Shown here piece by piece: positions 24,801 through 34,200 of a stretch of 57,577 bases of DNA (positions are counted from its first letter, which is position 1; each line of letters opens with the position of its first letter). The notes beneath the pieces are model-generated. The model was not told the DNA's origin. It searched no databases and saw only the letters and a list, made by a program, of their open reading frames with translations. Source of the stretch: Corallococcus llansteffanensis (GTDB lineage: Bacteria; Myxococcota; Myxococcia; Myxococcales; Myxococcaceae). Position numbers and translations under genes: made by a program. Where the stretch lies: assembly GCF_003612055.1 (NCBI RefSeq), contig NZ_RAWB01000005.1, positions 1 through 57,577 of the forward strand. The letters are read 5' to 3'.

Positions 24801-26695
24801 GCGGTATCGGCGCCGGCCGTCCCTGTACGGGTGGCGGTCTTCGCGGTGCTGGCGCCGGTCTTCGCGGCATTGGCGCCGCCCTTCGCGGGCCGGGTTTCGG
24901 AGGGCCCAGGCTCGGCGGCCGCGGCCTCGGGCAGCCAGTAGCGCTCGCGGGCGAACGGATACACCGGCAGGTGCATCAAGCAAGGCGGCTCGTCGCCGTA
25001 ACAGCGTGCCCAGGGCACCGCCGCCCCCGCGGTCCAGAGCTCCGCCAGCCTGGCAACGTCGCGCGCCTCCACTGCCGCCTCGACCGCCGCGGCGACGTCC
25101 GCAGACGGCTTCCGCGCCGCCGTGCCGCGATGCGTGCCCGGTGGGCTCTCGCCGCGACGGCAGGCCGCCAGCACCTCCGCGAGCTCCTCGACGCTGCCCA
25201 CGACCGTGGCGAAGCGCGCCTCGAAGGACTCCCGCCCGACCTGGAGCGTGTACGCGAGCTCCGCCAGGTCCAGTGACGCCGCGCGCGAGCGGACGCCTTC
25301 ATCGACGAAATCGTGCAGACGCGAGATGGACTCGCCGAGCCGGTCCTGCGCCCGCGCGGACAGACACACCGCGACCTTCTCGCCTGCCGCCGCCCGCGCT
25401 GGCCGGCTCCGGGCTGGAGCGGGCTCACGCAGCACGAGCGCGGCGTTCACGTTGCTGAAGCCGAAGGAGGGCAGGAGCACGTGACGGCCCTCCCCATCCC
25501 GCGAGGGCCACGCTACCGGCTCGGCGGCGAACTTCAGGCGTTCGCCGAGGCTTCCGATGGCCTGGTTGAGCTCCACACCGGCCATCCCACGAATCGGAGG
25601 GATCCGGCCATGGCGGAACGCGAGCAACGCCTTGATGACGGAGTAGATGCCCGAGGCGGCGTGCGCGTGCCCGATGTTGGGCTTCACCGTGCTGATGTGA
25701 CAGCTTCCCTGCTCACGCTTGCCGAACACCTGGATCAGCGCGTTCGCCTCGATGGCATCGCCGAGGTGCGAAGCGATTCCGTGAGCCTCCACGTAATCGA
25801 CGCCCTCCGCGCTCAGGCCCGAGGACTCGAGCGTCTCGCGCAGGAGCGCGACCAGCTGCGCCTGGCTGGGCTGCGCGAACGACTTGGTCCTGCCGCCCGA
25901 GTTGCACCCCGAGCCGCGGAGCACGCCGTGAACCGCGTGCCGCCGCTCCGTCTCGGCGTCGGCGCGGCGCAGCACGAACGCTCCGCATCCCTCCGACGAG
26001 ACGTACCCGTCGGCCCCGACGGCGAAGCTCTGCATCGTGTTGGACGGCGACTCGAACCGGTCGGGCGGGGGCCGGTGCATGACGGTGACCCCGCCGACCA
26101 GCGCGTAGTCGCACTCCCCACGCAGGAGCGAGGCCCGAGCGTGGTGGAGGGCGACGTATACGCTCGAGCACGTCGTGTTGAACACCAGCGATGGACCGCG
26201 GAAGTCGAAGGCCGACGAGACCCTGTTGGCGAGGAACGACGGATTGTTGCCAGGGAGCAGGAACTCCTGGTTGGGCACATAGTCGGCGTGTCCGGTATCG
26301 GCGTAGGAGCCCCAGTACCAGGCGTCCTGCGCCACGAACACACCGACCCTGCGCCCGGCCAGCTCCGTTCCCTTGAGCCCCGCGTCCTCGAGCGCGGCCC
26401 AGCACATCTCCAACAGCAGGCGCTGCCTCGGGTCAGCGAACATCGCGCCCGGCGGCGAGAGGCCAAAGAGCCGCCGGTCGAAGGTGTCCACGTCGTCGAG
26501 GAACATGCCGTGGAGCCCGGCGGCGCCACGCTTCGGGCCGTCTCCTGGGAACAGGAGCCGGCGCCGCGCCTCCGTCATCTCGGCGATGAAGGTGCCCTTT
26601 TCCTCGAGCAGCTCCCAGAACCGCTGGGGCGAGGAGCCGCCGGGAAACCGCGCCGCAAAGCCGATGATCGCACAGCCGGGGTCTCGTTCATCCAC
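18875..26695 (-). CDS. Trans-AT PKS with embedded DUF2156-like and tryptophanase-like lyase domains, KS-DH-ACP-DUF-SH-like-KS0-ACP (2606 aa)
   Basis: The GTG start at 26695 lies 2 bp after the cupin gene's stop, with GGAG upstream. KS1 (about 5-430) is intact (NTTCSS, EAHG, NIGH). DH (690-1000) has HRVKDQPVLP, with Asp in place of the motif Gly, and LLDSALQ. ACP1 has GMDSLL near 1027. Residues 1090-1430 look like a DUF2156/GNAT-fold domain (YLMDLEYYLPDMP, FSLGLTWGLFDV). Residues 1490-1860 resemble tryptophanase/tyrosine phenol-lyase: VLFETT, NNASGGYPVSLEEI, DITRIVRNAELI and SLCKDF with the PLP lysine near 1702, then GGGHC. KS2 (1875-2300) has LCSSS and NVGH, but EAHGTG is EAAAAG, so it is likely non-elongating. 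ACP2 has GFNSLKL near 2515. The DUF-lyase pair is like the DUF-SH didomain of leinamycin-type synthases, which adds cysteine-derived sulfur; that function is inferred. Confidence 0.93.
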   Translation of the reverse strand: MDERDPGCAIIGFAARFPGGSSPQRFWELLEEKGTFIAEMTEARRRLLFPGDGPKRGAAGLHGMFLDDVDTFDRRLFGLSPPGAMFADPRQRLLLEMCWAALEDAGLKGTELAGRRVGVFVAQDAWYWGSYADTGHADYVPNQEFLLPGNNPSFLANRVSSAFDFRGPSLVFNTTCSSVYVALHHARASLLRGECDYALVGGVTVMHRPPPDRFESPSNTMQSFAVGADGYVSSEGCGAFVLRRADAETERRHAVHGVLRGSGCNSGGRTKSFAQPSQAQLVALLRETLESSGLSAEGVDYVEAHGIASHLGDAIEANALIQVFGKREQGSCHISTVKPNIGHAHAASGIYSVIKALLAFRHGRIPPIRGMAGVELNQAIGSLGERLKFAAEPVAWPSRDGEGRHVLLPSFGFSNVNAALVLREPAPARSRPARAAAGEKVAVCLSARAQDRLGESISRLHDFVDEGVRSRAASLDLAELAYTLQVGRESFEARFATVVGSVEELAEVLAACRRGESPPGTHRGTAARKPSADVAAAVEAAVEARDVARLAELWTAGAAVPWARCYGDEPPCLMHLPVYPFARERYWLPEAAAAEPGPSETRPAKGGANAAKTGASTAKTATRTGTAGADTANTGASTGPDGANTANTGASTGAAGANTANTGASTGTDGGAPRTLALADTSTPEERRFTTRLTGEDFFFSDHRVKDQPVLPGTAYLEIADAAFRALARPSDTQAVRLRNTTWLRPLVMTGAGQDVTIRFPDLRGEVALEAGRRVRYEIYTRADDAPEGEAVHASGVVELMPAAPPERLDLDARRAAAKLGTIDADACYRRFREMGLNYGPLHRGVERIEFGDAEALARLTLPAELFDRSGKYVLHPGLLDSALQTFIGVDGANAGAAELLLPFALDELDVCRPLEREMFCWVRPARSGSSRRLRKFDLDVASESGELLVRLRGFSLRSPNREATASAPAKKPAPTAAEPVKAPPQAESGDPKRARAVGLLCAALAKAFRLAESDLSVQTPFRDLGMDSLLASTVTKELEKHFGSLPRTLFFEYETVGELADFLLANHSEHLDRAPERISTDAAALSDPLVDKAAVASGSELHHRLEALGATRLQNSVLFEMWPQLYLSPGGHGCLHVSRRGNRVFATGQGYSRESPGEDALVEEFAAWCSSRGWTPCYLGMTGKRGAGFESRTRMVSLPVGCFQTIAPLSEFTLAGSRMNRLRYMVQRFRKIENQKTVEYTGGDRATDDAIRAVILAWSTSKRIVANVDVALRDMSEGVLYRRYRVFLTYIGETLQNIIMILPVEGGYLMDLEYYLPDMPLGGTESAAVQIIETLRAEGHQKFSLGLTWGLFDVEGDEVGSDVAGQEFLARGAGMVAAMLRNGQQNHQHKNKYRPGARPMYLYRPADSDTGIIEKCLGEFLASGIDATDVQKLVDSAEAPPVAAPPAVEPEPLPQPPPPPLLKPRETAAKLARPAPQPPPEAAEAPNAFGGESAWDLFSDSWPYLDTRFVRERMEDLRRRSEASGALRPGPGFLDGRPHVLTTSGRLAERLFFRTFRSKRRKVLQNVLFETTLHNQVTAGFEAVEIPDPRIFETRSEHVFRGGLDRERLLQSLRDAKDEIALVFLELCNNASGGYPVSLEEIRTVARACGEHGVPLAIDITRIVRNAELIRRHEPGQAERSVWDIVDEIMGHATFAIGSLCKDFAIDVGGVIVSRDQDFLQRLAAFGKLEGGLTSPKQERLIAAALSTRDHVAAQVRAHLDLSSRLHQELARRGAPVVQPGGGHCIVIRANQVPGLEREQHPQEALLKRLARTAGIRGAAHLTGNQRDTSLNGCVRLALPLGLPGDGLAEQLAAALAPAATQEPETAGRRRQKQERRDVAIIGMSARYPSAPDLDAYWQNLASGKSSIGEIPPSRWEWQAYFEADPAAAVAHGKSYGRWGAFLDDVERFDPLFFGIAPKDAEDMDPQERIFLESAWAALEDAGYSSRRLSPGQRDRTGVFAGVTNAIFDDGSEGTARQCSFSRLVNRVSHQLDLGGPSLAIDNLCSSSLVAIHEACEYIRRGRGDMALAGAVNLNLHPGVYVNRSREGLLSPGPRCAAFEKGGTGYVPGEGVGVLVLKEHSAALRDGDHIYAVIRGSAVNHSGRMNAFGVANPRRQAAVITEALALAGVEPRTISYIEAAAAGVELSDSIEMAALDKVFGGRTGGHGTYAMGSVKPNVGHCEAAAGMSQVMKAVLCLANRKLAPTLLSGELNPDIHFERFPFRLQRTLSDWERVQVDGREVPRRAGVTSTGAAGVNAHLILEEHEAPGGTPAYGEPGLFVLSARNPESLKRYVERWIDYLAAPRPSPRLADIAYTLQVGRDEMPHRLAVVASDTADLLARLRAWRETGVGTRPVASEPGGLDQVAARWMSGAQVDWESLHRGAGRRRVAGLPSYPFARRDCGGLWRKAPPVAGRLAAAAVKPPGGEVKHHGHAPAPQATSGAVVSALRTMVERILGLTAEDAVADRTSFSDMGFNSLKLAALVDGLNQRFGLSLSRTTPFDYPDIESMAAHVSAQSAGRGAGNAGEAVDASGSGLGSILEDFVNRRAGLDQTLDRLDRCEIGKDR
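24690..24890. repeat. 42-bp tandem repeat in the PKS linker (14-aa unit)
   Basis: Three near-perfect 42-bp units begin at about 24698, 24740 and 24782, with one or two degenerate copies on the higher-coordinate side. They encode a Gly/Ala/Thr/Asn-rich linker (unit like GANTANTGASTGTD) between KS1 and DH. It is probably a flexible spacer and a slippage-prone minisatellite. Confidence 0.85.
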
Positions 26696-26697
26696 GG

Positions 26698-27765
26698 TTA
26701 GCTTCCGCTCCAGCCCATCTTCTCGTAGCTGACGTAGTTCTTGCGGACCTTCTCGTCGGGGACCACGACCACGGTCTTGAGGAACTCCTCGTTGAACGAC
26801 ACCCACGTGTCGGAGCGCATGGACTGGACGAAGTCGGCCAGGGGCGCCTGGCGCTGGACGTCATTCAGGAAGCCCCAGCGCGTGGCGACCGCGATGGTGC
26901 TGGGGGTGACGTTCTTGACCGTGTGCCACCACCAGGGCGGATTGATGAGCAGGTCACCGGGCTCCAGCGTGATGGTCAGCTTGGGCACGCGGTTGTAGAG
27001 CGGGAAGTTGGCCTCGATGAAGCCCTTGGGCGCGAGCGCCTTCACCGGCGAGCCGATGAAGTATCCCTTGTTCATCAGCGTGGGATTCATCGCGATGGAG
27101 TACAGCGGGTGCAGGAAGGTCCACTTCTTGCGGCCGTAGATGTTGAGGAAGCAGTTCAGCTCGTTGGCACAGTGGTACGCGGCACCAGTGCCCAGGCCGC
27201 CGAGGAAGAACTGGGAGATCTGGTGGTAGCTCGCGTAGCCCGTCAGGCTGGCGCCAATCCGGTCCAGCCCCAGCTGGTCGTGCAGCTCGGGGAACGCGTT
27301 GAAGATGTCCGACAGGTTCTCGACGTACGCGCGGCTCTTGTCACCAGCGAGGACGCGGTCGACGAAGTCGCCCAGCCGCATCTGGTCGTCGTTGATGATC
27401 TTCTCCGTCGACGTGTAGAAGATGCGGAAGTCGCCGTACTTGTCCCGGAAGTGCTCCGGCGTCCAGGTTCGCACACAGTCGTGCTGCGACACGTAGCCGC
27501 GCAGGACGATGGGCCTGAGCTCGGTGGCCCACAGGTCCTTGATGTCCTCGAGCTTCTTCTCGCCGGGCTGGTAGATCTCCGGCTCGAAGTGGTCGTTCTC
27601 CAGCACGGGCAGCTCGCTGGCGAGCCGCTGGCGCAGCCCGGCGAGCTCCTCCTCGTACATCAGCGGGTCCTGGAAGTAGTTGCGCAGGAAGAAGATGTGC
27701 TTGGACCGCGCGAGGATGTCGTTCGGGACGGGCACGGACCGGTAGAGGGGGGTGGCGTTGCTCAT
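26698..27765 (-). CDS. Cupin_8/JmjC-fold Fe(II)/2OG-type enzyme with Asp-to-Ala in the metal triad; candidate halogenase (355 aa)
   Basis: The ATG at 27765 overlaps the stop of the free ACP gene (ATGA). The core aligns with factor-inhibiting-HIF-type cupins. The first metal histidine is in AAYHCANELN, followed by the conserved Asn, and GRKKW keeps the lysine that binds 2-oxoglutarate in FIH. The distal histidine is in GDLLINPPWWWHTV. The acidic ligand normally two residues after the first His is Ala (HCA, codons at about 27170-27178). In Fe/2OG halogenases such as SyrB2 and the CurA halogenase, this same change to Ala or Gly opens a site for chloride. The neighbouring ACP would offer a tethered substrate. 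It could equally be a degenerate or moonlighting hydroxylase; the fold is clear, the chemistry is inferred. Confidence 0.88.
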   Translation of the reverse strand: MSNATPLYRSVPVPNDILARSKHIFFLRNYFQDPLMYEEELAGLRQRLASELPVLENDHFEPEIYQPGEKKLEDIKDLWATELRPIVLRGYVSQHDCVRTWTPEHFRDKYGDFRIFYTSTEKIINDDQMRLGDFVDRVLAGDKSRAYVENLSDIFNAFPELHDQLGLDRIGASLTGYASYHQISQFFLGGLGTGAAYHCANELNCFLNIYGRKKWTFLHPLYSIAMNPTLMNKGYFIGSPVKALAPKGFIEANFPLYNRVPKLTITLEPGDLLINPPWWWHTVKNVTPSTIAVATRWGFLNDVQRQAPLADFVQSMRSDTWVSFNEEFLKTVVVVPDEKVRKNYVSYEKMGWSGS

Positions 27766-28046
27766 GAACGGGCGCCTCCAGAGGCGGCGCTGGCGGGCGC
27801 CGGGGTGGTGAGCTTCGAGTGCACCAGCTCGGACGCCTCTCCCAGCGTCTGCCGGTGCAGGAACTCGGCGATGGGGATGTCGCAGTTGTAGGCGGTGCAG
27901 ACGTCCTTGAGGATCCTGGCGAGGGTGACGGACTCCAGACCGAAGTCGGAGAAGAGATCGTCGTCGCCGATCTCGCCAGGCTCCATGTACATGGCCTTCG
28001 CGATGCGGCTCGCGAGGTCCGCCTTCACTTCTTCTCTTGAGTGCAC
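27762..28046 (-). CDS. Free-standing acyl carrier protein (94 aa)
   Basis: It encodes a complete ACP with FGLESVTLA around the phosphopantetheine serine and an acidic helix pattern. The start is GTG 28046 with GAGGAG six bases upstream; this overlaps the preceding 90-residue gene by 22 bp, and the stop overlaps the cupin start. The loading protein ends in a KS without a carrier, so this ACP most likely completes that module in trans and could carry the substrate of the cupin enzyme. The C-terminal 20 residues are Ala/Pro/Ser-rich and may be a docking tail. Confidence 0.9.
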   Translation of the reverse strand: MHSREEVKADLASRIAKAMYMEPGEIGDDDLFSDFGLESVTLARILKDVCTAYNCDIPIAEFLHRQTLGEASELVHSKLTTPAPASAASGGARS

Positions 28047-28297
28047 GCTGAGCTCCTCTCGGAAAGGTTGTGCATGATCTCCGGGTAGATCGGAAACACG
28101 TCCTGGTCGGACAGCGCTTCCAGGGAGGCGCTGTCGAGGAAGGTGCGCGTGCTCACGCGCAGCTGCTCCAGGCTCTTGAGGACACCGGCTGCCTCCGGGC
28201 TCTCGATGGGGTGGGCGTAGTCGAACTCCGCGATCTGGGTTCCGAGCGATATGGCGTCCGCCAACATTTTTCTGAGTGCTGCGCGCTTGTCGTTCAT
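28025..28297 (-). CDS. Small protein of unknown function in PKS operon (90 aa)
   Basis: The start is ATG 28297 in an ATGA overlap with the stop of the loading PKS; the stop lies inside the start region of the ACP gene. The product is mostly helical in appearance, with an N-terminal basic helix (NDKRAALRKMLADAI), an acidic middle and a charged tail, and has no signal peptide, membrane segment or recognised motif. I do not recognise its family. Tight coupling between a KS that lacks an ACP and that ACP suggests a structural or docking role, or a partner of the cupin enzyme. Confidence 0.75.
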   Translation of the reverse strand: MNDKRAALRKMLADAISLGTQIAEFDYAHPIESPEAAGVLKSLEQLRVSTRTFLDSASLEALSDQDVFPIYPEIMHNLSERSSACTQEKK

Positions 28298-31200
28298 GGG
28301 CCTTCCTTTTCTGCCTTCCTTGCCGCCCCCGGTGCCGCCAGCGCCGGCTCGATGGGCGAGGGGCGCGCGCCGTGCTGCCGTGGTGCCTCCTCGCCATCGG
28401 GCCGGCTCCAATAGCGCCGGGTGAGATCAAATGGATATCCAGGGGAGGGGGTTCTCGGGTGGTGCGCCGCCGGCCACGGGACGGAGGCGCCAGCGACCCA
28501 AGCCCGGGCCACCGCGTGCCAGTCCCGCTCCGCGACGGTCCGCGAGAGGTCGACGCCATTGACGTTCTCGCGCGACGCGGCCACGGCCTCCCCGCGATAG
28601 GTGTTGTCACAGGCCCGACCCGCCAGGAGCGCGTCCGCGGTCCGCCGCAGCTCGCCAGCGTCCGCCGCGACAATGGCCAGCCGCGTGCGCATGGGGTGGC
28701 GGTCGTGCTGGTAGGTCGCGATGAGGGAGGCGAAGTCGACGGTCTCCCCGCGCTGCTCGGCGTCAGCGAGGCTGTCGCGGACCCGGGTGAGGTAGGCGTC
28801 GAGCACCTCGCGTGACGCGGCCGAGAGGACGAACAGCCGCGGCTCGGCACCTTGCCGGAGCGGCTGCGGCGCGGCAGCGGCTTCGGGCGCCTTCTCCAGG
28901 ACGATGAAGGCAGACACGCCGCCGAGCCCGTAGGCGTGGAGCCCCGCGTGCGGCCGGCCCGCGCCGCGCGGCGGCGGCAGCGGCTGGGGCTCGGGGCTCA
29001 GGCGGAAGTAGCCCAGGTCGAGGTCGGCGCGAACCTTCTCGAGGCCGGGGACTCCGGGCACCTGGCCTCGCTGCAGCACGAGGATGGCCTTCAGCAGCGC
29101 GGCGATACCGGACGCGGTCTCCATGTGCCCGAGCGTCGACTTGACGGTGCTGAGGACACACGGCTGCTGCCGGTCCCGCGAGCGCTCCCGGAACACGGAA
29201 GAGAACGCGGCGACCTCGCTGGCATCGCCGAGCGGCATCGCCGTTCCGTGGGCCTCGATGTACGAGAGGTCATCGACGGAGATTCCGCTCCGGGTCAGCG
29301 CTTCCGCCAGGGTCCGGCGATGGGCGGACTCGTTCGGCGAGGTCAGGCCCATGGAGCGGCCCCCGTGCCAGACGCTCACGCCCTGGATGACCGCGTAGAC
29401 GTGGTCGCGGTCCGCGAGCGCCTTTCGCAGCGGCTTGAGGATGACGGTGCCGACACCCTCGGTGCGCGTGTAGCCGTCCGAGGCCTCGTCGAAGGGGCGC
29501 GCCCTGCCAGCCCGGCTGAGCAGGCCGTGCTCGCCGAGCACGTCGAACCCGGTGGGGTCGAGGTTCAGGTGGACGCCGGTGACGACGGCCTGCTCGCTGC
29601 GCCCGCTGCGCAGCGCGGCGCAGGCGCGGTCGATGGCGACGAACACGCTGGAGCAGGCGGTGTCCACCGTCTCACTGGAGCCCTGGAGGTTGAAGACGTG
29701 CGAGATGCGGTTGGGGCCCATGTACCGCCAGACCCCGCGGCCGTGGAACTCGTCCATGCGCCCGTCCTGCGCCGTGATGGCGGCGTAGTCCTCGGGGCCG
29801 ATGGCGAGGTACACGGAGGTGACGTTCCGCGCGAACTCCGTCTTGCTGTAGCCGGCGTTCTCGATGGCCTCCCACACGCTCATCAGCGCGAGCCGGTGCT
29901 GCGGGTCCATCAGCATCGCCTCGCGCGGCGACGTCTCGAACAGCCGTGCGTCGAACGCGTCGACGTCCTCCAGGAACGCGCCCACATAGCGCGAGCGGTC
30001 CCGACCCTCGGTCCAGCGCGGCGGCAGGGCGTTCCACCGCCGCTCGGGGTAGGGGATGGCGCGGGCGTCGCTCCGGAAGAAGGTCTGCCAGAGCTCCTCC
30101 AGCGTCGCCGCGCCGGGGACGCGGATGCTGACGCCCACGATGGCGATGTCCTCGCCGGTGCTCTCGGCACGTGCGGCGGTCGCCACGGTGGGCGGCGCAG
30201 CGGGCACGGGCACCTCGCGCGGGCCACCGTCGAGGTACCGCGCGAGCGCGCCAATCGTCGGGTAGCGGTGGAGGTCCAGCACCGACAGCTTGCCGCCGAA
30301 GCGCTGGTTGAGCTCCTTCGCCATGCGCTGGAGCATGATGGAGTCGACGCCGTAGTCGGAGAGGTGCCGCCCGGTGTCAAGCTCGGCCGGGGACATCGCG
30401 AGCGCGCGCGCGGCGATCTCCGTGACGGTGGCGAGCATGTCGCCCGAGGCCTGGCTGCCGAGGGATGGGGCGTCCGCGACGTGCCTCGTCCTCACCTCGG
30501 GCTGGCGACCATGGAACACGGCGACCTCGGGGGCCGTTCCCCCGAGCGCGGCCTCGAACGCGGCGAGGCCCTCACGCGTGGGGAGCGGAACGGTGCCATG
30601 CAGCTCGCCGAGGCGCGCGACCTGCTCCTCGTCGAGGCGCATCCCACCGTCGGCCCAGTAGGGCCAGTGGACGGTGAGCGTCGCGCCCGAGCGGGCACCC
30701 GTTCGCTCCAGCGCGCGACGGCGCTCGGCGTGGACCTGCAGGAACGCGTTCGCCGCCGCGTAGTCCGCCTGGCCGGGGTTGCCGAGCACCGCCGACAGCG
30801 ACGAGAAGGTCATGAAGAAGTCGAGCGCACAGTCGCGCGTGACTTCGTCAAGCACCAGCGCGCCGGTGACCTTGGGGCGCAGGACCGCCGCCGTGTCTTC
30901 CGCGGTGCCCAGGAACAGGGTGTGGTCTCGCGTCACGCCAGCGGAGTGGATGACGCCGTCGAGCGCGCCGTGCTCCTCGAGCGTCCGGTCGAGCATCGCC
31001 CGGACGGCGCGTGCGTCGGCACAGTCGGCGACGTGATAGCGGATGGAGCCCTCGCGGAGCGAGGCGCGGAGCTCGTCCAGCGCCCGGGCGTCATCGGGCC
31101 CGAGCTCGGAGCGGCCACAGAGGACGACGCGCGCCGCATACTCGCGGGCGAGGTGGGCGGCGAGGTGCCGGCCGATGCCGTGGTGGCCGCCGGTAATCCA

Positions 31201-34200
31201 GTAACAGCCCCCGCGGCGCAGCGGCAGCTCGGCGGGGAGCGCGAGCGGCGCGGGTGCCCATGCGCGCTCCTCGACCTGCAGGGCGCCGCCGGTGGAGATC
31301 AGCCGCTTCAGGCCGGGGACGGCGGACTCGTGGAGCGCGTCATCGAGCGCCGACAGCGAGAGGACGTCGGGCGCGCGGGGCAGGGTGTCGTCCCAGGTGT
31401 ACCCGTGCACCGGGAAGCCGAGTTCGCGGCCCACGCACAGCAGCGCCGCGTGCAGCATCGCCATCAGGCCGCCGTCGCTTCCGTCGGAGATGAGGACGCA
31501 GTGGGTGGGCCGTTGCTGCTTGATGGCGGCGCGCACGCGGTCCATGCCGTCGCGATAGGCGGCGGCCCAGGCTTGAGCGTCACCGGGCTCGAGGATGGCC
31601 GGCACCGTGACGTGGTGCCGCACGGACGCGCGCAGGATGGGCGCGAGCCCCACCTCAAGGGTCGAGAGGAGCAGCACGCCGGCGTGGCGCTCCGCAGGCG
31701 CGGGGCCGTGGAGCGGACGCGGCGGCATCCAGCGCGGAGAGGCCACCCACGCTCGCGGGCCGTCGCCCACGGTGGGCTGCACCCGCGCCGCCGGGGCCAC
31801 CGCGCGGGCGCGCGGCACGTCGTTCGACAGCCAGTAGCGCTGCTGGACGTCGAACGGGTACGTGGGCAGCGGGACCACGCGCGGACCATGGCCGCTCTCC
31901 GCGGCGCTCCGCCAGAGCGCCTTCCACTCCACGGGCGCCCCTTGCGTCCAGCGCGAGGCGAGCTCGGCGGCCTCGCCGCTGGTGAGCGGGGCGGCGGCGC
32001 CGTGCTCCATGCGGTCCCGGACCGTGCCGCGGAAGGCCCCGTCGATACCGTGCACGCGCGCGACGAACTGCTCGAGCTTCTCGATCAGCTCCGGGGTCGA
32101 GCGCACCACGAGGGCGAGGCGCTCGCTCAGCGCGGCGCGCCGCTGCATCGTGTACACGATGGACGCCAGGGAACAGGCGCGGCCCGCCTTCAGGTGGCGC
32201 AGGAGCGCTTCGGCGTACCGGAACAGCGCGCCCTCGGTCTTCGCCGAGAGCACGAAGGGGAGTGGCCGCTCGCCAGGGACGTCGTCGCCGGGCGAGGCCG
32301 CGTGCTCCTGGAGCACCGCGTGTGCGTTCGCGCCGCCGATGCCGAAGCTGCTGATCGCGCCGCGCCGGGGGTGGCCCGTCGGAGCGAGCCATGGCCGCGT
32401 CTCGGTCACCGGGTAGAGCGCGCTGTCCTCGAGCTGGATCTTCGGATTCAGGCGCTGCAGCGAGTAGTTCCGCGCCAGCTCGCCGTGACGCAGGCTCATC
32501 GCCACCTTGAGCAGGCCGGTGATGCCGGCCGCGGCCTCCAGGTGGCCCAGGTTGGTCTTCAGTGCCCCGAGCCCGCACGCCGCGCCGGACGGAGCGGCAC
32601 GCCCCGCCGTGAGGGCCTCGCGGATGCCCTGGATCTCGATGGGGTCGCCCAGGGAGGTGCCGGTTCCATGCGTCTCGAAGAACCCGATGGACTCGGGTGC
32701 GACGCCACCGCGCTCCCAGGCCTGCTTGAGCAGGTTCGCCTGCTGGCGGGGGTTGGGCACCGTGAGGCCACCGGACTGGCCGCCGTGGTTGACGGCGGTG
32801 CCCTTGATGACGGCGTAGATCTGGTCGCCATCCGCGAGCGCCTGCTCGAGCGGACGCAGGAGCATCACCACCGCGCCCTCGGCCCGCACGTAGCCGTCGG
32901 CGCTCTCGTCGAACGTGCTGCACTGGCCGCGGCGCGAGAGCATCCCGGCCTTGTGGTAGGCCACGCTGTTGCCGGGGTGGCAGATGATGTTGACCCCGCC
33001 CACCAGGGCGCCGTCGCACTCGCCGCGCGCCAGGGACTGCACTGCCTGATGCACCGCGACGAGCGAACTCGAGCAGGCCGTGTCGATGAGGATGCTCGGC
33101 CCGTGGAAGTCGAAGAAGTAGGAGATCCGGTTGGGCAGGAGCGCCATCGCCGCGCCGGTGGCGAAGTGCGCCTCCGTCGGCCGCGAGGCGAGCAGCGTCC
33201 CGTAGTCGGAGCCGCTCGCGCCGATGAACACGCCGGTGGTGGCGCCGGGCGCGAAGCCGCCGCTGTAGCCGGCGTCGTCGAGACATCGCCACGCGAGCTC
33301 GAGGAGGATCCGCTGCTGCGGGTCCATGGACGCGGCCTCCGCCGGGGCAATGCGGAAGAACGAGGCATCGAACGCGCGCACGTCGTCGAGGAGTCCCGCC
33401 CTGGCGATGCCCGAGTGCTCGCCGTCCGGCGAGATGCCGCGGGGCCACGCGAGCCGCTCGCGGGGGATGTCGCGGATCCCACTCCCGCCCGTCTTCAGGA
33501 ACGCCCAGAACGCCTCCGGGTCGTCGTTACCGCCAGGCAGCCGACACGCGCAGCCGACGATGGCGACATCCGCCGTCCTCGCGCCGGGGGAGGTGTCCCT
33601 GCGCGGCGGCACCGCGGCCAGCGCGGCGACCGCCTCGGGTCGTGCTCCCGTCGCGCCGCGCAGGAACGCGACCACCTTGGCCGGCGTGCTGTGCTCGAAG
33701 AAGAAGGCGGGCCCGAGGTTGACCGCGAACTCGTGGCGGATGTGGCCGGTCAGCTCCAGGAGATCCGCGGAGTCGAGGCCCATCTCCATGAGCGGCCGGC
33801 TCGGCGAGTATGCCGCCTCCCGCTGCGGCCCGAGGCAGGCGCGGATGATGCGTTCGGTGAGCGCCTCCACATCGGCGCCCGGGCTGGCCGGCGCCTCGCC
33901 GCCCCGCGGGCGCGCGGCGTGCTTCGCCACGCGGTCGTGGAGGTCATAGACGACCAGGACGCCGCAGCCCTCGTTGGCCGTGTCGCGCGGGCGGTAGGCG
34001 CGGACCACGTCGCCAATCTGCGCACCGTGGGACGCGTGGTAGTGCAGCATCGGGTCCACGGGATTGCCGCGCTCGTCGCGCTCGCGGACGTACTGCTCGA
34101 TGGGAATCCCCTGGCCGCGGTCGTACGCCTTGCAGCGCGTCACGCCGGCCGCGTGGCGGACGCCGCTCAGCAGCGTGCTCCGCTGCAGCATGAACTCTAG

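Noticed and set aside
28852-34200. A 1782-codon open frame on the plus strand opposite the loading PKS
   Set aside because: The translation is Arg/His/Gln-rich without any domain, while the minus strand encodes continuous PKS domains. Long antisense frames like this (also 524-3400, 20462-23182, 6599-8974, 45734-48601) come from extreme GC at third positions.
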